Assembly: GCF_030845995.1 (NCBI RefSeq)
Contig: NZ_CP132719.1
Coordinates: forward strand, 806,001 to 870,000
DNA from: Geothrix sp. 21YS21S-4
GTDB taxonomy: Bacteria; Acidobacteriota; Holophagae; Holophagales; Holophagaceae
Length of the DNA: 64,000 bases
Reading direction: 5' to 3'
Shown: positions 50,378 to 58,052 of the stretch, in pieces
How positions within the stretch are numbered: the stretch's first letter is position 1
Layout: each line of letters opens with the position of its first letter
The notes under the pieces: model-generated
Database searches by the model: none
What the model was told of the DNA's origin: nothing
The model's input: the letters and a program-made list of their open reading frames with translations, nothing else
Made by a program: the position numbers and the translations under genes

Positions 50378-50860
50378 TCATAGGGAAGCCCCCGCGTTGG
50401 CGCGCATGCGGTTCAGAAATCCTTTGAACTGGTCCAGTTCCTCCCGCGTGAACCCCTTGAGGTACGCGTTCAGCACCTTGATGGCCACCGGGGGGAGGAG
50501 AGGATACAGTTCCCGGCCCGCCTCCGTGAGTTCCAGGGTGATGACCCGACGGTCCGAACGGCTCCGGACCCGGTGGATCAGCCCTTTTTCCTCCAGCCGG
50601 TCCAGCATCCGCGTCATGGACCCGGTGTCGTAGCGGGTGAAGCGGCAGAGTTCCGAGGCGGTGGAGGCGCAGCCGTTGGCGATCCGCATCAGGATCACCC
50701 ACTGGGCGCCGGTGATGTCCATCGCGAGGCTGGTCATCTCGTCGTCGAAGGCCATGAGCAGCCTGCGGGAGATGTCGGCGATGGACAGCCCCACATTGTC
50801 CTGCGGATTGTAGTTTTCAGCGGTATATAGCGCCTCGACTACCCGGCTTTCCTCGTCCAT
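50378..50860 (-). CDS. MarR-family transcriptional regulator
   Basis: A 160-residue winged-helix regulator. The DNA-binding part is near residues 65-105: ASELCRFTRYDTGSMTRMLD is the recognition helix region and RVRSRSDRRVITLELTEAG the wing with the conserved DxR. It is the first gene of the efflux operon, directly under the promoter at 50909-50938 and two palindromes. It is therefore likely to repress its own operon and to be released by the pump's substrate, as with MarR and EmrR. N-terminal residues 1-30 are acidic and variable. Confidence 0.93.
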   Translation of the reverse strand: MDEESRVVEALYTAENYNPQDNVGLSIADISRRLLMAFDDEMTSLAMDITGAQWVILMRIANGCASTASELCRFTRYDTGSMTRMLDRLEEKGLIHRVRSRSDRRVITLELTEAGRELYPLLPPVAIKVLNAYLKGFTREELDQFKGFLNRMRANAGASL

Positions 50861-50881
50861 TGTCGACTCGACCCTATTAAA

Positions 50882-50891
50882 TGCTTAAGCA
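50882..50891 (-). promoter_or_regulatory. Palindromic operator candidate 1 (TGCTTAAGCA)
   Basis: A perfect 10-base palindrome in the leader of marR, just downstream of the predicted transcription start. A site here would let a MarR dimer block the operon. Only sequence symmetry supports it. Confidence 0.45.
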
Positions 50892-50894
50892 ACC

Positions 50895-50908
50895 ACTGCC
50901 AAGGCAGT
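50895..50908 (-). promoter_or_regulatory. Palindromic operator candidate 2 (ACTGCC-AA-GGCAGT)
   Basis: Two perfect six-base half-sites separated by AA, directly adjacent to the -10 element of the marR promoter and covering the predicted start of transcription. Size and position fit a MarR-type operator. Confidence 0.55.
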
Positions 50909-50938
50909 AATGTATCGGCCGGGGGAAGCCCTTGTCAA
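50909..50938 (-). promoter_or_regulatory. Sigma-70 promoter of the marR-tolC-emrA-emrB operon
   Basis: On the minus strand TTGACA (complement of 50933-50938) and TACATT (complement of 50909-50914) are 18 bases apart. The -35 is a perfect match and the -10 matches four of six. Transcription would start near 50902. This is the clearest promoter in the window. Confidence 0.75.
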
Positions 50939-50998
50939 CCGCCCTTCGGGAAACCGCGAACCTTTCGCCGGTGCCGTCATCCTGGAGGTGGAGGTTCC

Positions 50999-51979
50999 AT
51001 GGTCCGCCCCGCCCTGTTTCCCGCCCTGCTGGCCCTGCCTCTGCTGGCCCAGCCCGCTCTGGATCGCCACGTCGGCTTCCCGGGCTTCAACGCGTTTCCC
51101 CTCAAAGGGAGCGTGACGCCCAGCGGGAACCACCCCTACTTCGCGGTGATGGTGGCCGGGTCGGGCCCCACCGACCGGGATTGGTCCAATCCCCTGATTC
51201 CCCTTTCGAGCCACGGGGGGCGCGACTTCGCCGCGTGGCTCCAGGCGCAGGGCGTGGGCTCCCTCCGGTACGACAAGCGGTTCATCGGGTCCAAGGATCC
51301 CAAGCTGGACGTGTCCCTGGACGCGCAGGTGGGGGACATCCGGGCCGCGCTGAAGGCCGCGCGGGACCTGCCGGAAGCGAAGGGGAAGAAGCTGCTGCTG
51401 GTGGGCCACAGCGAAGGGGCGCTGCTGTCGCTGCTGGCGGCGGGGGAGGCGGACGCGGTGCTTCTGCTGGCCCTGCCGGGCGCCAGCATGGGCCGCACCA
51501 TCCTCGCCCAGGTCAAGGGCCAGCTGGACGCCGCCCAGGCTCCTGAAGCCGTGACCCAGGCGAACCTCCAGTTCCTGGAGGCGGCGCTCGACGCCCTCCG
51601 TCGCGACCGTCCGCTTCCTCCCGCCGGCGATCAGGTCGCGCCCGGCGTCGCGCGGCTGGCGGCTTCCCTGGCGGTGCCCGCCACGCGCAGTTTCGTGAAG
51701 GACACCCTGGACCTGGACCCCTGGACCCTGGCCCAGCGCCTGGCGGTGCCCTGCGCCGTGGCCTGGGGGGACCGCGACATCCAGACGCGAAAACCCGACG
51801 GGGTGCCTCCCGGCTTCAAGGGCGCCGTCATCGAGATCCCCGAGGCCAACCACCTATTCAAGCGGGAGACCCGGGCGCGGGCCGGCCTGACCGGACCGGA
51901 CGCCATCAGCGCCTACGGGGACGGCGCGCCCCTGGCGGATCTGGCGCCCCTGGCGGCCTGGCTGAAGACGCTGAAATAG
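50999..51979 (+). CDS. Secreted alpha/beta hydrolase
   Basis: A 326-residue protein with a signal peptide (MVRPALFPALLALPLLAQ). The hydrolase core has VMVAGSGPTDRDW with the oxyanion region, RYDKRF, the nucleophile elbow LLVGHSEGALLSLL and, near the C-terminus, a likely Asp in AWGDRDIQT and His in EANHLFK. It resembles the serine-esterase family often called alpha/beta hydrolase of unknown substrate. GGAGG lies before the start. It is divergent from marR and converges with the small secreted protein gene without a gap; no operon partner is evident. Confidence 0.88.
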   Translation: MVRPALFPALLALPLLAQPALDRHVGFPGFNAFPLKGSVTPSGNHPYFAVMVAGSGPTDRDWSNPLIPLSSHGGRDFAAWLQAQGVGSLRYDKRFIGSKDPKLDVSLDAQVGDIRAALKAARDLPEAKGKKLLLVGHSEGALLSLLAAGEADAVLLLALPGASMGRTILAQVKGQLDAAQAPEAVTQANLQFLEAALDALRRDRPLPPAGDQVAPGVARLAASLAVPATRSFVKDTLDLDPWTLAQRLAVPCAVAWGDRDIQTRKPDGVPPGFKGAVIEIPEANHLFKRETRARAGLTGPDAISAYGDGAPLADLAPLAAWLKTLK

Positions 51980-52405
51980 CTATCGCGTCGGCGGGACGGC
52001 GACGAACAGGGTGTGGATTCCGCCGTGGTCGGAGGTCATCCCCGACAGGGTGAGCGTCTGGGCCATGTGCTCGCTGAAATACTTCGCCAGACTGGCCTTG
52101 CCGTCGCGCCGGGGATGGTGGGGCTCGGGCATGAGGATGTAGAGCGTCCCGCCGGAGGTCAGGAGCCCCGCGGGCGCCCCTTCGGCCACGCACTTGGACC
52201 CGCAGTCCCGGTGGGCGTCCCCGCGCTTTCCCAGCTGGGTGTAGCACGACACGTCCACGATCTCGCCGGTGACCGTCAGGGGCTTGCCTTCGGCCAGGAC
52301 CTTCTTGTTCGCCTCGGTCGCGGCGGCCTCGTAGGTGGTGGCGGACCAGGCGGGTTTGGCGGGAGCGGGATCCTGGGCCAGGAGCGCCAGGGCAAGGAAG
52401 AACAT
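51980..52405 (-). CDS. Small secreted Cys-containing protein, unknown function
   Basis: A 141-residue protein with a short signal peptide (MFFLALALLAQDPAPA). The mature part contains VTGEIVDVSCYTQLGKRGD, then HRDCGSKCVAEGAPAGLL, a spaced Cys pattern (C...C-x3-C) with Gly and His that I have seen in uncharacterised periplasmic proteins of respiratory bacteria. This might bind metal or form disulfides. The remaining part looks like a small beta-barrel with no recognised domain. CAGGAGG precedes the ATG at 52405. It shares its 155-base upstream region with divergent fabG and abuts the convergent hydrolase gene. Confidence 0.8.
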   Translation of the reverse strand: MFFLALALLAQDPAPAKPAWSATTYEAAATEANKKVLAEGKPLTVTGEIVDVSCYTQLGKRGDAHRDCGSKCVAEGAPAGLLTSGGTLYILMPEPHHPRRDGKASLAKYFSEHMAQTLTLSGMTSDHGGIHTLFVAVPPTR

Positions 52406-52559
52406 GGAAGCCTCCTGAAAAACCTCAGGGTAGGCGCGCGCCGGTCCTGCACAACGGAGGAAATGGAAAAATGCGGTCCATCGGGTTTCCTCCGGCCGCG
52501 GCGGAAGCAAGGAGCCGCTCCGTTGGGCAGGCTAGACTGGCCCTTCATCCGGAGGTCCC

Positions 52560-53303
52560 ATGTTCAGCCTTCAGGGCAAGGTCGCCCTCGTCACCGGCGC
52601 CAGCCAGGGCATCGGGGAAGCCATCGCGAAGCAGCTCGCGGCCCAGGGGGCGACGGTGGTCTGCGCGGCCCGGACGCTGAGGAAGCTGCAGGAAGTGGCG
52701 GACGCCATCGAAGAGGCCGGCGGCAAGGCGGACGTGGTGGTGGCGGATCTGTCGGATCCCGCTTCCGTGCGGGCCGCGGTGGCGACGACGGTGGAGCGCC
52801 ACGGCGCCATCCACATCCTGGTGAACAACGCGGGAATCACCCGCGACAAGCTCCTGATCCAGATGAAGGAAGAGGACTGGGACGCGGTCATCGACACCAA
52901 CCTCAAGGGGGCGTGGACGGCCATCCAGGCGTCCACCAAGCCGATGATGAAGCAGCGCTGGGGCCGGATCATCAACATCGCGTCCGTGGTGGGCCAGATG
53001 GGCAATCCGGGCCAGTCCAACTACGTGGCGGCCAAGGCCGGGCTCATCGGCCTCACCAAGTCCGTGGCCCGGGAGCTGGCGAGCCGCAACGTCACCGCCA
53101 ACGCGGTCACGCCCGGCTACGTGGAGACCGCCATGACCGCCGGCCTGCCCGACGCGGTGAAGGCAGAGTTCACCCAGCAGATCCCGCTGGGACGGATGGG
53201 CACGGCGGCCGACATCGCCGCGGCGGTGGCCTTCCTGGCCAGCGAAGAGGCCAGCTACATCACGGGCCAGGTCCTGGGCGTGAACGGCGGCCTGTACATG
53301 TAG
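52560..53303 (+). CDS. fabG: 3-oxoacyl-[acyl-carrier-protein] reductase FabG
   Basis: A 247-residue short-chain dehydrogenase with VTGASQGIGEAIAKQLA at the start, the NNAGITRDKLLIQM block typical of FabG, Ser in NIASVVGQMG, YVAAKAG (YxxxK), and the C-terminal GQVLGVNGGLYM. It reduces 3-oxoacyl-ACP with NADPH in fatty-acid elongation. GGAGG precedes the ATG; TAGACT at 52533-52538 is a possible -10 element but no -35 is visible. A stand-alone fabG outside a fab operon could also serve another pathway, so the name is likely but not certain. Confidence 0.92.
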   Translation: MFSLQGKVALVTGASQGIGEAIAKQLAAQGATVVCAARTLRKLQEVADAIEEAGGKADVVVADLSDPASVRAAVATTVERHGAIHILVNNAGITRDKLLIQMKEEDWDAVIDTNLKGAWTAIQASTKPMMKQRWGRIINIASVVGQMGNPGQSNYVAAKAGLIGLTKSVARELASRNVTANAVTPGYVETAMTAGLPDAVKAEFTQQIPLGRMGTAADIAAAVAFLASEEASYITGQVLGVNGGLYM

Positions 53304-53316
53304 CTCGGAGGACACC

Positions 53317-55245
53317 GTGGGTCTGCTTCCGGACGGAGTCCCCGACCGCTTCCGCACCGCCTGGGCGGGGTTCCGCTTCCGGCGCCACTGGCCGTGGGTG
53401 GCGGTGGTGTGGGGCATCCTGCTGGCGCTGCCGCCGGGGCGTTCGGGCTGCGCGGCGCTGCTGCTGTGGATCGGCGGGCCCGTGCTCGCCTTCCGCGGGC
53501 TGCGGTGGATCTGGGACCGGCTGCTGTTCCGGGTGTCGCGCCGGCTGTGGGTCATCCTCGCGCTGATGTCCGCGCTGCCCGTGGCGGCCCTGGCCCTCGC
53601 CTTGATGGCCCTGAGCTGGCTGGGGCTGGGCGCCCAGGTGAGCCGGTCCACGCAGCAGGCGCTGGGCACCTGGGAAGGGGCCCTGAAGATGGCCGCCCGC
53701 GAGCCCGGCGACGCCGCGGCGCTGCAGCTCCTGCGGAGCTATGGCGACGCGTGGGTGGAGCATGTCCGCGAGCTGCCTCCGGGCGTTTCCGAGACCTTCC
53801 TCGGGATGGTGTGGGCGGACCACCGCGAATCTGATCCCGGCGCGCCCGGGCAGGACACCTACCTCCGCGCGGTGCGGAAGGAGCCCGGCGGCTACCGCGT
53901 CCTATCGCTCCCCCTGGGCGTTCTGGGGGATCGCACCCAGGCGCTGGCGGGGGGACAGGTGGCCTTCGGCCTCGCGCCCCGCCAGGGCGAAGACGGCCAC
54001 AGGATGCGGATCCGGGCCGGGAAGGAAAGCCGCGAATCGGCGGTTCTGGTGGGCCAGGGGGAGGCGCTGGCGGCCTGGACCAAGGGCGTGCCCCTGGAGG
54101 GTTCGGGGCTGTTCGCCCCCTTCCGCCTGCCGCCCCTGGCCTTCCCCCTCACCGAGTGGGCCACGGGCCGGCCCCTGGTGCTCACCGCGACGCCGGAGAC
54201 GAACCTCTACGCCCTGTTCGCGGGCTACCGCAGTGGGGAAGGCCAGGCCCTGTCCGAGGGCATGGTGAAGGCCGTGGTGGTGCTGACCCTGGTGCTCGTC
54301 GCCCTGCTTCTCGCGCAGCTGGTGGCGGCGCTGCTGGGGCTCGTCCTGGCCTGGTCCCTCGGGCGGGCCGTGAACGACCTCCACGGCGGCGTGAAGCGCC
54401 TCAGCCAGGGCGATTTCACGGCCCGCATCCGGCCCCGGGGCCGCGACCAGGTGGCCCACCTCTCCGCGGCCTTCAACGAGATGGCGGGCCGGCTCCAGAC
54501 CGCCGCCACGGAGCGGGAGGAGCGGCTGCGGATGGAGGAGGAACTGCGGGTGGCCCGCGAGGTCCAGATGCGCCTCCTCCCCGACCTGGAAGCCCTGCGG
54601 ATGCCGTCCATCCGCGCGACGATCCTGCCGGCGCGGGAAGTGGCGGGCGACTACTACGACCTGTTCCCCCTGCTGGACGGCGGCCTGGCCTTCCTCATCG
54701 CCGACGTCAGCGGGAAGGGCACCAGCGCCGCCTTCTACGCCGCGGAGACGAAGGGCGTCCTGTCTGCCCTGGACAAGCAGGCCCTGGGGCCCGCCGAGGT
54801 GGCGGAGCGCCTCAACGCCATCTGGTGCGGGGGCCACGGTCGGAACCTGTTCCTCACCCTCGCCTACGGGACCTTCCATCCCCGCACCGGCCGGTTCGCG
54901 TTCGTGCGGGCGGGCCATCCTCCGGCCTACCTCCGCCGCGCCGACGGCACCGTGACGCGCCTCCAGCCGAAGGGCCTGGGCATCGGGCTCACGGCCACCC
55001 GCTTCGCCGCCGCCACCGAAGTCTGCGAAGGGAGCCTGGAACCGGGCGACTGCCTGGTGTTCTTCACGGACGGGCTGTCCGAAGCCCAGGACGCCGCGGG
55101 CGGGTTCTACGGCGAAGCGCGGCTGGAAGCCCTGCTTCGCGGCCCTGCGGAGAACCTGCAGGCCGCCATCCTCGCCGACGTCGTCGCCTTCACCGCCGGG
55201 TGTCCCCTGGCGGACGACCTCACCCTCCTGATCCTCAGCCGCTGA
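53317..55245 (+). CDS. Membrane PP2C-type serine phosphatase with HAMP domain (RsbU family)
   Basis: A 642-residue protein. Two or three hydrophobic segments lie in the first 105 residues, an extracytoplasmic region follows to about 310, then a membrane segment (about 312-345), a HAMP domain (346-400), and a helical linker with REVQMRLLPDLEAL. The C-terminal SpoIIE/PP2C domain (about 430-640) has AREVAGDYYDLFPL, IADVSGKGTSAAFYAA and CPLADDLTLLIL with the metal-binding aspartates. It should dephosphorylate a STAS-type antagonist in response to an external signal. GTG at 53317 follows CGGAGGA. It lies 13 bases after fabG and faces, tail to tail, a Ser/Thr kinase gene 4 bases away. Confidence 0.88.
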   Translation: MGLLPDGVPDRFRTAWAGFRFRRHWPWVAVVWGILLALPPGRSGCAALLLWIGGPVLAFRGLRWIWDRLLFRVSRRLWVILALMSALPVAALALALMALSWLGLGAQVSRSTQQALGTWEGALKMAAREPGDAAALQLLRSYGDAWVEHVRELPPGVSETFLGMVWADHRESDPGAPGQDTYLRAVRKEPGGYRVLSLPLGVLGDRTQALAGGQVAFGLAPRQGEDGHRMRIRAGKESRESAVLVGQGEALAAWTKGVPLEGSGLFAPFRLPPLAFPLTEWATGRPLVLTATPETNLYALFAGYRSGEGQALSEGMVKAVVVLTLVLVALLLAQLVAALLGLVLAWSLGRAVNDLHGGVKRLSQGDFTARIRPRGRDQVAHLSAAFNEMAGRLQTAATEREERLRMEEELRVAREVQMRLLPDLEALRMPSIRATILPAREVAGDYYDLFPLLDGGLAFLIADVSGKGTSAAFYAAETKGVLSALDKQALGPAEVAERLNAIWCGGHGRNLFLTLAYGTFHPRTGRFAFVRAGHPPAYLRRADGTVTRLQPKGLGIGLTATRFAAATEVCEGSLEPGDCLVFFTDGLSEAQDAAGGFYGEARLEALLRGPAENLQAAILADVVAFTAGCPLADDLTLLILSR

Positions 55246-55249
55246 TCGC

Positions 55250-57955
55250 TCAGCGCGCGGCGGTCAGTTCGCGCACGATTTCCGGCGCCTGGACCTTCGC
55301 TCCGGCCAGGGCCTTGGCGAAGAGGGCCTGGGCCTCTTCCGTGCGGCCCTCGCTCCGGGCCAGCCAGGCCTGGGCGCGCAGGATGTAGGGGGTTTCCTCG
55401 GCGGAGCGGGCGCGGCTGCGCTCCAGCAGGCTGCGGCCCAGGGCGCGCCGGCCTTCCCGGGCGAAGCACTCGGCTTCCCCGGCCAGGCAGTGGGCCTCCA
55501 TGGAGGCGTCCCCCAGCTCCTGGTGGAGGGCGAGGGACTGGGCGTAGAACCCCCGTGCGGACACGTAGCGGCCGGCGGTGCGGTGGATCTCCCCCAGGTT
55601 GTAGAGCGCGAGGCCCTCCTTGGGGCGGAGGCGGGTCTTGCGCGCCTGCTCCAAGAACCGCTCCCCCATTTCCTGGGCGCGGTCCAGGTCGCCCCGGGCC
55701 TGGGCGACGCTGGCGAGGCCCATGAAGGAGACGGCCAGCCCCGCCTCGTCTCCCAGCGTCTGCTGGAGGTCGCGGGTCTGGCGGTAGAACGCGTCGGCGC
55801 GGTCCAGCCCGCCCTCCTGTGCCAGGGCCAGATCGCCGAGATTGCCCGTCAGCAGGGCTTCCCCCCACCGGTCCCCGTGGGCGCGAACGGTCTTGAGGGC
55901 GTTGAGGTAGTGGGCCTCCGCCGCCGGGAGGTTGCCCCGCGACCGTTCCACCACCGCCAGGTTGTTGAGGGCGTGGGTGGCGTTGAGGGCATCGCCGCTG
56001 CCCTGGTAGAGGTCGAGGGACTTTCGGTACTCGGCCTCCGCGTCGGACAGCTTGCCCAGCCGCTGGAACTCCATGCCCCACAGGAGGTGGACGCCGGCCT
56101 CGAAGGCCGTCTGGCCCAGGGCCTGGGCCAGGGCCATGGTGGCCCGCCCGGTCTCTTTCGAGGCTTCCCACTCGCCGCGGGCGGCCTGGTCGCCGGACAG
56201 GTAGTGGAGGGCCTTCATTTCCGAAAGGCGGTCGCCGTGGGCTCGGGCCGCCCAGCGGGCCCACTGGAACACGGGCGCGGCGGGAGCCTCCGTCAGATGG
56301 GCCAGGCACCGGGCGTAGCCGAGGACGGCGGGGGCGAAATCCGGCGCCAGGGTGGCCGCGGCCAGGAAGGCCGGGGCGGCTTCCTTGAAGAGCCCCCGGT
56401 CCATCAGCTCCGCGCCCCGGGCGTAGGCGTCCAGGATCTCCTCCCGCAGGGCGGGGAGCGAGGTGGACGAGGAGGCGCCCGCCGCCCGGACGAGCTCCGC
56501 CGTCAGCCGCCGTGCCAGGGGCAGCGCCACCACCGGGCGGTCGCCGGGCTCGCGAAGCTCGCCGGCCCGGCGCACCCGTCCCTTCGCGTCGACCAGTTCG
56601 TAGGTGAGGACGGCCTCTCCGTCCGCGTTCCGGGCGAGTTTCCCGCGCAGGGTGAGCTGCGCGCCCAGCGCCGCGGCCAGGTGCGTCTCGGCATCCCGGG
56701 CGAGGGCGCCCCGCGGCGCGAGATGCAGGGAGGCGCGGGCGCGGCCCAGCGTGTCCGCGTCCAGGGGGGCCAGCTTGGGGTGGCCGCTGAGGGCGGTCTC
56801 CAGGATCTCCGGCAGGATCAGGTGGGTGGCCGCGTCCAGGCGGGGATCGCCGGTGGCGTTGAGGAAGGGCATCACAGCCAGGCGCGCGGGGCGCTCCCGC
56901 GTCAGGTCGGCGATGGCGCCCCGGTTCAGGAAGAGGTGGACGCCCAACCCCCCCGCCAGGGCCGCGGCGGTGCCCACCGCCGTCCAGCGCAGCAGGGTCC
57001 GGGGGCGGAGCAGCCGGTCGAGGGTCTCCACCACGCGCCCCGCGGTGGGCCGCTTGAAGGGGTGGGGCTCCAGCATGGCCCGCAGCAGGTCCGCCGTGCC
57101 CGAGGGCAGGCCGCGGGTCTTCCATTCCCGGCGATCCCCCGCCAGCGTGGCCTGGAGGCGCGCCCGGCCTTCGCCGGGAAAGGGATGCTCGCCCGCCAGC
57201 AGTTCCCAGGCCACCACCCCCAGGGAGAACACGTCGCTGGAGGAACCCGCCGCTTGGCCCTGGATCTGCTCGGGGGAGGCGTAGCCGGGGCTGCCCATGA
57301 AGGTGCCCGCCTGGGTGAGGCGCTCCCAGGAGCGGCCGGAGGTCCCCGACGGCGGTGGGTGGGTCGCCCCGTTCCCCGCCGGATCCGAAGCGGCGGGCCG
57401 CGCGGGCGCATCGTCGCTCGCCCGGCCATCTCCCAGCCGGGCGAGGCCGAAATCCAGGACCTTCACGTGGAGGGGCTGGGTGGCCGAGCGGGGCACCACC
57501 ATGATGTTGCTGGGCTTCAGGTCGCGGTGGACCAGGCCCTTCGCGTGGGCCGCCTCCAGGGCGTGGGCCACGGCGCGGATGACCTGGAGCTTTTCCCGCG
57601 TGCTGAGCTCCGCCTGATCCAGGGTGGAACCCTCCACCAGCTCCATGGCGATGAAGGCGCCCTGGGGACCGTCCACCCAGTCGTGGATGTGGCAGACGCC
57701 GGGATGGTTGAGCTGGGCCAGGGCCAGGGCTTCGCGCCGGAACCGCTCGACGGCGCCCGTGTCCCCGGCTCCCCCCGGATGCAGGGCTTTCAGGGCGACG
57801 CTGCGCTCCAGCGCCGAATCCCAGACCCGGTAGACCTCGCCCATTCCGCCGGTGCCAAGCAGCGCCTCCACCCGGAAGCGCCCGATGACGGCCCCGATGG
57901 CCAGGATCCGGGACTCGGCGGCGGAGTCGGACGAAGGCGGGAAGTCGTTGGACAT
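55250..57955 (-). CDS. Transmembrane serine/threonine protein kinase with TPR repeats
   Basis: A 901-residue protein. The kinase domain (about 25-320) has the Gly loop LLGTGGMGEVYRVWD, Lys56 in VALKALH, HRDLKPSN (Asp145, Asn150), DFG (168-170) and a GTFMGSPGYASPEQ activation segment; an Ala/Pro-rich insertion of about 45 residues precedes the latter. One membrane helix (about 335-352) follows, then a TolB/FlgO-like domain (about 365-505) and about seven to nine TPR-type repeats to the C-terminus. The layout is common in Acidobacteriota and Myxococcota. It converges with the phosphatase gene. It starts at 57955, divergent from the S9 peptidase with a 97-base shared upstream region. Confidence 0.93.
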   Translation of the reverse strand: MSNDFPPSSDSAAESRILAIGAVIGRFRVEALLGTGGMGEVYRVWDSALERSVALKALHPGGAGDTGAVERFRREALALAQLNHPGVCHIHDWVDGPQGAFIAMELVEGSTLDQAELSTREKLQVIRAVAHALEAAHAKGLVHRDLKPSNIMVVPRSATQPLHVKVLDFGLARLGDGRASDDAPARPAASDPAGNGATHPPPSGTSGRSWERLTQAGTFMGSPGYASPEQIQGQAAGSSSDVFSLGVVAWELLAGEHPFPGEGRARLQATLAGDRREWKTRGLPSGTADLLRAMLEPHPFKRPTAGRVVETLDRLLRPRTLLRWTAVGTAAALAGGLGVHLFLNRGAIADLTRERPARLAVMPFLNATGDPRLDAATHLILPEILETALSGHPKLAPLDADTLGRARASLHLAPRGALARDAETHLAAALGAQLTLRGKLARNADGEAVLTYELVDAKGRVRRAGELREPGDRPVVALPLARRLTAELVRAAGASSSTSLPALREEILDAYARGAELMDRGLFKEAAPAFLAAATLAPDFAPAVLGYARCLAHLTEAPAAPVFQWARWAARAHGDRLSEMKALHYLSGDQAARGEWEASKETGRATMALAQALGQTAFEAGVHLLWGMEFQRLGKLSDAEAEYRKSLDLYQGSGDALNATHALNNLAVVERSRGNLPAAEAHYLNALKTVRAHGDRWGEALLTGNLGDLALAQEGGLDRADAFYRQTRDLQQTLGDEAGLAVSFMGLASVAQARGDLDRAQEMGERFLEQARKTRLRPKEGLALYNLGEIHRTAGRYVSARGFYAQSLALHQELGDASMEAHCLAGEAECFAREGRRALGRSLLERSRARSAEETPYILRAQAWLARSEGRTEEAQALFAKALAGAKVQAPEIVRELTAAR

Positions 57956-58052
57956 TTTGCACCAGTCGTTTTTTTTACCTTAGCACGGGCAGCTAACCTG
58001 TCAGGGGCTCCGCGGCGTACCCCGCAGGACCACCCCCACAAGGAGGCTTTCC

